A DNA stretch of 64,000 bases from Herbaspirillum sp. Sphag64 (GTDB taxonomy: Bacteria > Pseudomonadota > Gammaproteobacteria > Burkholderiales > Burkholderiaceae_D), in assembly GCF_014192645.1 (NCBI RefSeq), contig NZ_JACHYE010000004.1, forward strand, positions 1-64,000, written 5' to 3'. Made by a program: the position numbers and the translations under genes. This document shows positions 57,798-64,000 of this stretch, piece after piece. Each line of letters begins with the position of its first letter. The stretch's first letter is position 1. A model generated the notes under the pieces. That model searched no databases, was not told the origin of the DNA, and saw only the letters and a list, made by a program, of their open reading frames with translations.

Positions 57798-58583
57798 TTA
57801 CAGATTGGCCGGCAGCGGCAGACCCAGCCACTTCTCGGTCAGTGCATTGAGTTCGCCATCTTTCTTGATCTCGGCGAGGATCGCGTTGAGCTTGTCGAGG
57901 AGCTTCTTTTCATCCTTGTTCAAGCCGATGTAGCAAGGCGAATCCTTGATCAGGAACTTGGTTTCAGGCTTCTTCGGTGGATTCTTGGCGATGATGGCGG
58001 CGGCAATCACGTTACCGGTTGCCACCAGTTGTACCTGGTTCGACAGGAAGGCGCTGATGGTGCCGTTGTTATCTTCATAGCGCTTGATGGTGGTGCCGGC
58101 CGGGGCAATCTTGGACAGTTCCAGATCTTCTACCGAGCCACGAGTCACGCCAATGGTCTTGCCGTTCAGATCGGCGGGGCCAGCGATTTTCTGGTCAGCG
58201 GGGCCAAATACGCCATTGAAGAAGGGCGCATAGGCAGCGCTGAAGTCGATCACTTTTTCACGCTCTGGATTTTTACCCATGCTGGAAATAACCAGATCGA
58301 CTTTCTTGGTTTGCAGATAAGGTACGCGATTGGCACTGGTTACGGGCACCAGTTCAACTTTCACGCCGAGCTTCTTGGCGACCAGCGTGGCGACGTCGAT
58401 ATCCAGCCCCAGCGGCTTGAGATCGGCATTGACCGAACCAAACGGCGGGAAGTCCTGAGGGACGGCCACGCGCAGCACGCCGTGTTTCTGGATATCGTCG
58501 AGCGCATCGGCGCGGGCAACGGTGGCGCTACAGAAGAGGGCGGCTGCCAGCAGGCCGAGCAAGAGTTTCGGATGTTTCATCAT
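57798..58583 (-). CDS. Polar amino acid ABC substrate-binding protein
   Basis: A 261-residue periplasmic type-II binding protein of the SBP family 3, with a signal peptide cleaved after ARA (about residue 25). The core LRVAVPQDFPPFGSVNADLKPLGLDIDVA carries the ligand-contact pattern, followed by VDLVISSMGKNPEREKVIDFS. The start overlaps the GntR stop (ATGA), so regulator and transporter are translationally coupled. The specific amino acid is not evident. Confidence 0.91.
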   Translation of the reverse strand: MMKHPKLLLGLLAAALFCSATVARADALDDIQKHGVLRVAVPQDFPPFGSVNADLKPLGLDIDVATLVAKKLGVKVELVPVTSANRVPYLQTKKVDLVISSMGKNPEREKVIDFSAAYAPFFNGVFGPADQKIAGPADLNGKTIGVTRGSVEDLELSKIAPAGTTIKRYEDNNGTISAFLSNQVQLVATGNVIAAAIIAKNPPKKPETKFLIKDSPCYIGLNKDEKKLLDKLNAILAEIKKDGELNALTEKWLGLPLPANL

Positions 58584-59347
58584 GATTCTCCATGGTGGAT
58601 GGGAAGGGTTATGGTGGCCGCAGCAGTGGTTCTGCTGCGCTTGGAAATGGGCTTGACGCTCACTGCCGAGACCGGCGCGAGTGCATTGCGTAGTGGTGCT
58701 AGTGGATCATGCAATGTGGTCTTGTTCAGACCTGCTTCAACGTGTTGCAGATGGGCGTGCATCAGCGTTTCGGCTGCTGCCAGATCGCCGCGCTCCAGCG
58801 CTGCGACGATATGCACATGTTCACTGCAGGATTCTTCGGCCTGTTCTGAGGACTGATGCAGCATGGCGGTGAGCGTGGTACGAGCGGTCAGATCACGCAA
58901 GGTATCCGATAGCAGGCGGTTGCCAAGACATTCACACAGGCAGACGTGGAAATCGCCCAGCAGGTAGCTGCGTGCTCCAATATCATCGCCCTCGATAGCG
59001 GCCTGTTCGCGTGCGATGTGCGCGCGCAACTGCGCAATGGCTGGTTGCGTCAGCGGACGGGCGTGGCGCAGCAGGCCCAGCTCGATCACGCGGCGCGCTT
59101 CGAATGCTTCACGTGCGTCACTCGGTGTGGGCTCGATTACAAACCAGCCGCGCCGGGCGCTGACGGTCACCACACCACGTGTCACCAGTCGGGTCAGGGC
59201 TTCGCGCACCAGCGTGCGGCTTACCCCAAACAGATCCGACAACTGTTGCTCGCCCAGGCGGGTGCCGGGCGCCAGCTGTTTGGCGAGAATCGCTTCCAGA
59301 ATGCGATTGGCGATCTGTAACGAAGATTTGGTGGCATCGGTGTTCAT
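58580..59347 (-). CDS. GntR-family (FCD) regulator of the amino acid transporter
   Basis: A 255-residue regulator. The winged helix is at about 10-80 (ILAKQLAPGTRLGEQQLSDLFGVSRTLVREALTRL) and the FCD domain with histidine ligands follows. An AGGAGG four bases before the ATG at 59347 fixes the start; the frame extends to 59404. It is first gene of the transporter operon. Two TTGTAT-based inverted repeats in its upstream region suggest autoregulation. Confidence 0.88.
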   Translation of the reverse strand: MNTDATKSSLQIANRILEAILAKQLAPGTRLGEQQLSDLFGVSRTLVREALTRLVTRGVVTVSARRGWFVIEPTPSDAREAFEARRVIELGLLRHARPLTQPAIAQLRAHIAREQAAIEGDDIGARSYLLGDFHVCLCECLGNRLLSDTLRDLTARTTLTAMLHQSSEQAEESCSEHVHIVAALERGDLAAAETLMHAHLQHVEAGLNKTTLHDPLAPLRNALAPVSAVSVKPISKRSRTTAAATITLPIHHGES

Positions 59348-59364
59348 GCCTCCTGTGCAGCAAG

Positions 59365-59387
59365 TTGTATGCCAGTCTGATATACAA
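59365..59387 (-). promoter_or_regulatory. Inverted repeat operator before GntR/amino acid transporter operon
   Basis: Arms TTGTATGCCAG and, on the other strand, TTGTATATCAG surround one central base; two mismatches in 11 pairs. It sits 18 bases upstream of the ATG, so it would cover the leader or start site. Confidence 0.5.
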
Positions 59388-59478
59388 GTGTGAACTCCGG
59401 ACACATTGCGCTCCTCATGGACTCGTCGTGCGGCTTGACGGCCAGCAACTACCCAGATTAGTCACTAAGATGGTGCAT

Positions 59479-59503
59479 CTTGTATACCAGTGTGCCATGC
59501 AAG
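59479..59503 (-). promoter_or_regulatory. Second TTGTAT-type operator
   Basis: CTTGTATACCAG at 59479-59490 and CCATGCAAG at the other end (CTTGCATGG on the minus strand) form a weaker inverted repeat of the same motif, about 115 bases before the first. Confidence 0.4.
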
Positions 59504-59525
59504 ATCCCCATTGCGGGGCGCGACG

Positions 59526-60512
59526 TCAACCTGATTTGACCGTGTTGTCTGTCGTTTCCTGCTCGGCACTGGCGGTTGCTTTGCCTGCAAGGCGGCGATG
59601 AGTTTTGGCGCCTAGCGCACCGCCTTCATAGGGCACGCGACCAGAGGGAACAACCGTCGAAGCCAGTTGCACATGTCCTTCCTGATCATCAAAGAACATG
59701 TGCGCGCCAAACGCATGCAAGACATCGGCTTTGGGGAGTCCACCCAGGAAGAAGGCCTCGTCGACTGTCACATTCCAGGTACGCAAGGTATGAATCACAC
59801 GCTTGTGTGCCGGGCTGTTGCGTGCCGTGACGATGGCAATGCGCACCGGGCAGGTGTCGGGTGTGAACTGTTTCTGGATTTCCGAGAGGGCAAAAAGCAA
59901 CTTGGCCAGCGGTCCTTCCTTCATTGCCTTGTGGCGATGGCGTTGCTCATGCCGGACAAACGCTTCCAGTCCTTTTTCGGCGTAGATCTGCTCCGACTCC
60001 GGAGAGAAAAGCACCGCATCACCGTCAAAGGCAATACGGATCTGATCTTCCGGTGCCACGTAATGGGTCGGTGCGGTGTAGAGCTGAGCGGCTGCAACAC
60101 CGCCATCGATAGCATCTTGCACATCATCCTTTTCGCGCGACAGGAACAGGTCAATCTTGAAGGCCTGCAGATAATGCACGATGGGCTCGCCACCGGTGAA
60201 GGCGGCACGGCTGATGTCGAGCTTGTGCGCCTCAATCGCATTGAAGGCACGCAAGCCGGTATCGGGTGTATTGCGAGAGATGACCACCACTTCGACCAGA
60301 CGGCGTCCTGGAATCAGCTGATTCAGCTTGAGCAGCGCCTTGACCAGCGGGAACGCGGTGCCAGGCAGCAAGGGATCGTTTTCATGCTCCCGTTGATAAG
60401 CGCTATAAGCCTCCACACCTTCATCGTTGAAGATGGTGTTTTCGTGTTCAAGGTCAAACAGGGCGCGTGAAGAAATGCCGATAACCAGCATGCCGGAAAG
60501 ATCGTAGGCCAT
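59526..60512 (-). CDS. Cytosolic 5'-nucleotidase (cN-I-like family)
   Basis: A 328-residue protein of the bacterial/animal cytosolic 5'-nucleotidase I-like family. Blocks seen are LVIGISSRALFDLEHEN at the N terminus, VVVISRNTPDTGLRAFNAIE, the DxD nucleophile block IRIAFDGDAVLF (about residue 170), IAIVTARNSPAHKRV, and the acidic FFDDQEGHV. It probably releases nucleosides from IMP/AMP-like monophosphates. The ATG at 60512 is family-like; the frame is open to 60593. It is divergent from the FadR-type gene. Confidence 0.86.
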   Translation of the reverse strand: MAYDLSGMLVIGISSRALFDLEHENTIFNDEGVEAYSAYQREHENDPLLPGTAFPLVKALLKLNQLIPGRRLVEVVVISRNTPDTGLRAFNAIEAHKLDISRAAFTGGEPIVHYLQAFKIDLFLSREKDDVQDAIDGGVAAAQLYTAPTHYVAPEDQIRIAFDGDAVLFSPESEQIYAEKGLEAFVRHEQRHRHKAMKEGPLAKLLFALSEIQKQFTPDTCPVRIAIVTARNSPAHKRVIHTLRTWNVTVDEAFFLGGLPKADVLHAFGAHMFFDDQEGHVQLASTVVPSGRVPYEGGALGAKTHRRLAGKATASAEQETTDNTVKSG

Positions 60513-60571
60513 AGTCGATAGATAAACCTGAAAGTGGTAATTACATACCTTGGCAGTGTGCCATAGAAGCA

Positions 60572-60609
60572 TTTTGTAGCGTTCACTCGACAACGCTTCC
60601 TACATAAAT
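60572..60609 (+). promoter_or_regulatory. TTTTGTAGCG-N18-CTACATAAAT element, copy A
   Basis: TTTTGTAGCG at 60572-60581 and CTACATAAAT at 60600-60609. Inside, AGCGTT and AACGCT form a perfect inner inverted repeat, and TGTA/TACA an outer one. It lies 60 bases upstream of the nucleotidase ATG. Confidence 0.55.
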
Positions 60610-60738
60610 CAACTTTTCAGACGAGATGTCAAAACGTCAACAACATGGTTGATATTTGCATTTGTCGTCAAATTCTTTTATCAGCAGGTAAATGTGGTGC
60701 TTGATCTGCCATTAATCAATATTTATTTCCATAAAGAA

Positions 60739-60773
60739 TTTTGTAGCGAGTGATTGCAAGCGACTACATAAAT
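60739..60773 (+). promoter_or_regulatory. TTTTGTAGCG-N15-CTACATAAAT element, copy B
   Basis: TTTTGTAGCG at 60739-60748 and CTACATAAAT at 60764-60773, TGTAG/CTACA arms. It lies 45 bases upstream of the FadR-type gene, a likely autoregulatory operator. Confidence 0.55.
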
Positions 60774-60818
60774 TTGTATGATGACCGGATCACCTAATGA
60801 TAATAAGCAGAGACAAGC

Positions 60819-61523
60819 ATGTTTCAGAAAATTCCGGCACAGGCGCTCAGCGATACCGTCGCCCGGCAACTCTTGGAAAAAATCGATATCGGCGCTTTCC
60901 CGCGCGGCGGTAAATTGCCTACCGAAGTGGTATTGGCGCAGGAGTTCGGTGTCAGTCGCACAGTGGTGCGTGAAGCGATTTCGCGCCTCAAGCATGAGGG
61001 CGTGGTCGAGCCACGTCAGGGCAGTGGTGTGTTCGTCACCGAGCAGGCCGGGATCAAGCCATTGCGTATCGATTACACCGAAGTCAGTTCACCACAGGCG
61101 GTATTGCAGATTGTCGAATTACGTCGTGCTATTGAAGCCGAAGTTGCCGCGCAGGCAGCCAAGCGCCGCACCGATGCCGACATGGATGCCATCGATGCCG
61201 CACTGGCCCGGATTGGCGAGGATGTGCGCGCCGGTGGTGACGGTGTGGCCGCTGATGTCGCGTTTCACCGGGCGCTGGCCAGCGCGACCCGCAATCCCTA
61301 TTTCATCAAGACGCTGGAATTCCTGAGCCAGTACCTCGAAGCCGCCACCACGGTCACGCGTGGCAATGAGGCGCGCCGTGATGACTTTTCGCGGCAGGTG
61401 CGGGAAGAGCATGAAGCCATTGTTGCCGCCATTCGTGCCGGCGACGAGATGGCCGCCCGAGCCGCCGCGCAGACCCATCTGTTCAACGCCGCCCGACGCC
61501 TTGGTCAGGCCGGGGATCGCTGA
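60819..61523 (+). CDS. FadR-type GntR regulator, probably of threonate catabolism
   Basis: A 234-residue regulator. The winged helix is at about 8-75 (GGKLPTEVVLAQEFGVSRTVVREAISRLKHEGVVEPRQGSGVFV), the FadR subgroup signature. The FCD domain has DVAFHRALASATRN. It is followed on the same strand by ltnD and otnK, so it most likely controls them. The copy-B element just upstream is a candidate operator. Confidence 0.88.
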   Translation: MFQKIPAQALSDTVARQLLEKIDIGAFPRGGKLPTEVVLAQEFGVSRTVVREAISRLKHEGVVEPRQGSGVFVTEQAGIKPLRIDYTEVSSPQAVLQIVELRRAIEAEVAAQAAKRRTDADMDAIDAALARIGEDVRAGGDGVAADVAFHRALASATRNPYFIKTLEFLSQYLEAATTVTRGNEARRDDFSRQVREEHEAIVAAIRAGDEMAARAAAQTHLFNAARRLGQAGDR

Positions 61524-61626
61524 GCCGAACTGGCGTGATCACAGGAAGTTTGCTTTAACCACAATTCATTTACTTCAACCCGGCACGCGCATTGTGAGCA
61601 AGGTGCGGCCGTAATCAGGAGAATTC

Positions 61627-62529
61627 ATGTCCAAGAATGTCGGTGTCATCGGTTTGGGAGCGATGGGTCTGGGCGTTGCCCGCTCGTTATTGCGCGCAGG
61701 TTTCAAGGTGCATGCCTGTGATGTACGTCAGGAAGTATTGAACAAGTTTGCCGCTGAAGGCGGTATTGCCTGTGCCAATCCGGCTGAGCTGGGACGTGCC
61801 GTGGATGTCGTGGTCACGCTGGTGGTAAATGCTGCACAAACCGAAACTGTATTGTTCGGCGAGAACGGCGCAGCCGCCACGCTCAAGCCGGGTAGTGTGG
61901 TGATCTCCAGTGCCACCGTCGCACCGGATTTTGCGATTGCGCTGGGTCAGCGTCTGGCTGAGCAAGGTTTGCTGATGCTGGATGCGCCAGTCTCTGGCGG
62001 TGCCGCGCGCGCCGCCTCCGGCGAAATGACCATGATGACTTCCGCACCAGCCGAGGTCTACGCCAAGATCGAAGACGTCCTTGCTGGCATGGCTGGCAAG
62101 GTCTATCGCCTGGGCGATCAGCATGGCATCGGCTCCAAGGTCAAGATCATCAACCAGTTGCTGGCCGGGGTGCATATTGCTGCCTCCGCAGAAGCCATGG
62201 CACTGGGCTTGCGTGAAGGTGTCAATCCGGACGCGCTCTACGAAGTGATTACCAACAGTGCCGGGAACTCATGGATGTTCGAAAACCGTGTGCCACACAT
62301 TCTCAAGGGCGATTACACTCCGCTGTCGGCGGTTGATATCTTCGTCAAGGATCTGGGGCTGGTACTTGATACGGCACGTCGTAGCAAATTCCCGCTGCCC
62401 TTGTCGGCCGCAGCACATCAGATGTTCATGATGGCATCAACCGCAGGTCATGGTGGCGAGGATGATTCCGCCGTGATCAAAATTTTCCCTGGCATTGAGT
62501 TGCCAGCGGCCAAAGCACAAAAAGCATAA
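61627..62529 (+). CDS. ltnD: L-threonate dehydrogenase
   Basis: Oxidises L-threonate to 2-oxo-tetronate with NAD. The 300-residue product is a beta-hydroxyacid dehydrogenase: GLGAMGLGVARSLLRAG at the N terminus, the substrate-binding DAPVSGGAARAASGEM near 120, and the catalytic Lys in GIGSKVKIINQLLAG. The assignment over D-erythronate or general 3-hydroxyisobutyrate activity rests on the otnK and otnC neighbours. CAGGAG precedes the ATG. Confidence 0.88.
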   Translation: MSKNVGVIGLGAMGLGVARSLLRAGFKVHACDVRQEVLNKFAAEGGIACANPAELGRAVDVVVTLVVNAAQTETVLFGENGAAATLKPGSVVISSATVAPDFAIALGQRLAEQGLLMLDAPVSGGAARAASGEMTMMTSAPAEVYAKIEDVLAGMAGKVYRLGDQHGIGSKVKIINQLLAGVHIAASAEAMALGLREGVNPDALYEVITNSAGNSWMFENRVPHILKGDYTPLSAVDIFVKDLGLVLDTARRSKFPLPLSAAAHQMFMMASTAGHGGEDDSAVIKIFPGIELPAAKAQKA

Positions 62530-62542
62530 TTGGGAGGCCTGC

Positions 62543-63835
62543 ATGACTGAAGCTCAATCTCGTCCGCTGTTGGGTTGTATCGCGGATGACTTTACCGGTG
62601 CTACCGACCTGGCCAACATGCTGGTGCGCGGCGGTATGCGCACCGTACAGACCATTGGTGTGCCACAGCAGATGCCAGACGTCGCCGCTGATGCGCTGGT
62701 GATTGCGCTGAAGTCGCGCACCATTGCGGTGGCGGAAGCCATCGAACAGTCTCTGCAGGCTTTGCGCTGGCTACAGCAACAAGGCTGCCGACAATTCTTT
62801 TTCAAATATTGCTCAACGTTTGATTCTACCGACGCCGGTAACATCGGCCAGGTCACGGATGCCTTGCTCAAGGAATTGGGTGCGGATTTCACGATTGCCT
62901 GCCCCGCGTTTCCAGAAAATGGTCGCACCATCTATCGTGGCTATCTGTTTGTGGCCGATGCCTTGCTCAACGAGTCTGGCATGGAAAATCATCCACTGAC
63001 GCCGATGACCGATCCGAATCTGCTGCGTGTGCTGCAACGCCAGACCGCCTCGAAGGTCGGTCTGCTGCGTTACGACACGGTTGCCAAGGGCGTTGCGGCG
63101 GTTGAACAGCGTATCGGTGAGCTGCGTGCCGATGGCGTCAAAATGGCGATTGCCGACGCGGTTTCTGATCACGATCTGCATGTGTTGGGAGAAGCCTGCG
63201 CTGCGCTGAAACTGGTCACCGGTGGTTCGGGAATCGCCATCGGCTTGCCTGAGAATTTCCGTCGCGCCGGTTTGCTGACGGCCGTTGGCAAGGCAACACA
63301 ATTACCCCATGTCGCGGGTTTGTCGGTCGTGCTCGCTGGTAGCGCCTCCAAGGCAACCAATGCACAGGTCGCTGCGTGGAAGCAGTCCCGTCCTGCTTTC
63401 CGGATCGACCCGCTGGCACTGGCGCGTGGCGAAAATGTCGTGCAGCAGGCATTGGCGTTTGCTGATGGCCTGATCACCCAACAAGCGGTCTTGATCTACG
63501 CCACCGCCACACCGGATGAAGTCAAAGCGGTGCAGCAAGAACTGGGCGTCTCCCGTGCCGGTCATCTGGTCGAGCAGGCACTGGCAGAAATTGCCCAAGG
63601 CTTGCGTGCCCGAGGTGTGCGTCGCTTCGTCGTGGCCGGTGGTGAAACCTCGGGTGCGGTGGTACAGGCCCTTGACGTACGCGCCTTGCGTATTGGTCAG
63701 CAGATTGATCCGGGCGTACCCGCCACAGCGACACTCGATGCCGAACCACTGGCACTGGCGCTCAAGTCCGGCAATTTCGGGACTGTCGATTTCTTTGAAA
63801 AGGCCTTGCGCGTATTGCAGGGAGCATCGGCATGA
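62543..63835 (+). CDS. otnK: 3-oxo-tetronate kinase
   Basis: ATP-dependent phosphorylation of 3-oxo-tetronate at the 4-position. The 430-residue product belongs to the four-carbon acid sugar kinase (formerly DUF1537) family: N-terminal LLGCIADDFTGATDLANMLV, the KYCSTFDSTDAGNIGQVTDAL substrate block, and C-terminal VVAGGETSGAVVQAL with PGVP nucleotide-binding features. GGGAGG precedes the ATG at 62543. The stop overlaps the next gene by ATGA. Confidence 0.92.
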   Translation: MTEAQSRPLLGCIADDFTGATDLANMLVRGGMRTVQTIGVPQQMPDVAADALVIALKSRTIAVAEAIEQSLQALRWLQQQGCRQFFFKYCSTFDSTDAGNIGQVTDALLKELGADFTIACPAFPENGRTIYRGYLFVADALLNESGMENHPLTPMTDPNLLRVLQRQTASKVGLLRYDTVAKGVAAVEQRIGELRADGVKMAIADAVSDHDLHVLGEACAALKLVTGGSGIAIGLPENFRRAGLLTAVGKATQLPHVAGLSVVLAGSASKATNAQVAAWKQSRPAFRIDPLALARGENVVQQALAFADGLITQQAVLIYATATPDEVKAVQQELGVSRAGHLVEQALAEIAQGLRARGVRRFVVAGGETSGAVVQALDVRALRIGQQIDPGVPATATLDAEPLALALKSGNFGTVDFFEKALRVLQGASA

Positions 63836-64000
63836 GTACCGAAAGTCAGCTGCGCGAAGAAATTTGCCGCACCGGTCGTAGCCTTTACCAACGCGGCTAT
63901 ACCGTTGGCAGCGCAGGTAATATCAGCGCCCGGCTGGCCGATGGTTGGCTGATTACACCGACCGATGCCTGTCTCGGTGAGCTCGATCCGGCGCGTATTG
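63832..64000 (+). CDS. otnC: 3-oxo-tetronate 4-phosphate decarboxylase, 5' part
   Basis: The first 56 codons of a class II aldolase-family protein, cut by the window end. The visible segment includes GYTVGSAGNISARLADGWLITP, the family's phosphate-binding GNIS motif. Start overlaps the otnK stop (ATGA). In the known pathway this enzyme yields dihydroxyacetone phosphate and CO2. The order ltnD-otnK-otnC matches the described threonate operons. Confidence 0.87.
   Translation, partial: MSTESQLREEICRTGRSLYQRGYTVGSAGNISARLADGWLITPTDACLGELDPARI

Larger units (their letters stand above)
60513..60818. promoter_or_regulatory. Divergent region, 5'-nucleotidase / threonate regulator
   Basis: 306 AT-rich bases with no gene. 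It contains two copies of the element TTTTGTAGCG...CTACATAAAT in the same orientation, listed separately. AT-rich tracts between them (for example TTAATCAATATTTATT near 60711) probably hold the promoters. Confidence 0.5.

Overview
The window is a continuous stretch of a betaproteobacterial chromosome, most likely Oxalobacteraceae/Burkholderiales (Herminiimonas, Herbaspirillum or Undibacterium-like). The basis is recognition of protein families and gene order: hemA-prfA-prmC, minCDE, metK beside two LpxL-type acyltransferases and dapF, ahcY-metF behind an S-adenosylhomocysteine (SAH) riboswitch, a fused indolepyruvate:ferredoxin oxidoreductase, a Burkholderiales-type porin, and L-threonate genes. 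GC content is moderate. I found no tRNA, rRNA, CRISPR array or prophage. The only mobile DNA is the terminus of an IS3-family element at the left edge.

Layout. 1-10.9 kb: an IS end, a D-Ala-D-Ala carboxypeptidase, small housekeeping genes, birA-coaX-SPOR gene, argB, a TraB/GumN protein, a HAD phosphatase, a Fur-family regulator and xerC. 10.9-17.7 kb: DUF484 gene, porin, Sel1-repeat protein, dapF and two lipid A acyltransferase genes. 17.9-22.1 kb: the methyl cycle (metK, SAH riboswitch, ahcY, small membrane protein, metF). 22.2-33.3 kb: folate cyclo-ligase, lytic transglycosylase, NDUFA9-like protein, GST, cca, a GNAT protein, phhA and the indolepyruvate oxidoreductase. 33.4-40.2 kb (all minus strand): prmC, dsbB, prfA, hemA, an orphan response regulator, minE, minD, minC.

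The accessory part starts at 40.5 kb. It holds a BMP-type nucleoside ABC transporter, an SsuABC/NMT1-type ABC transporter, a Tsx-like outer-membrane nucleoside channel, the membrane urate hydroxylase puuD, allantoinase puuE, a GntR regulator and an adenine/adenosine deaminase. This reads as a purine uptake and degradation locus. The palindrome ATTGTCRACAAT and close variants recur through it. Upstream of the gntR-puuE pair and upstream of the SsuABC-like operon the palindrome is paired at identical spacing with a second motif, ATTTGCRACAAT. I infer a local GntR regulon that includes the otherwise unassigned ABC transporter. After this come an unrecognised lipoprotein, a GntR-controlled polar amino acid ABC transporter with its own TTGTAT-type inverted repeats, a cytosolic 5'-nucleotidase, and a FadR-type regulator followed by L-threonate catabolism genes (ltnD, otnK, otnC cut by the right edge). 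The intergenic region before these last genes holds two copies of a TTTTGTAGCG...CTACATAAAT element.

No wholly new system is evident. The most interesting signals are the paired operator module, the repeated element before the threonate genes, and a response regulator with a degenerate receiver carried at the end of the min operon.
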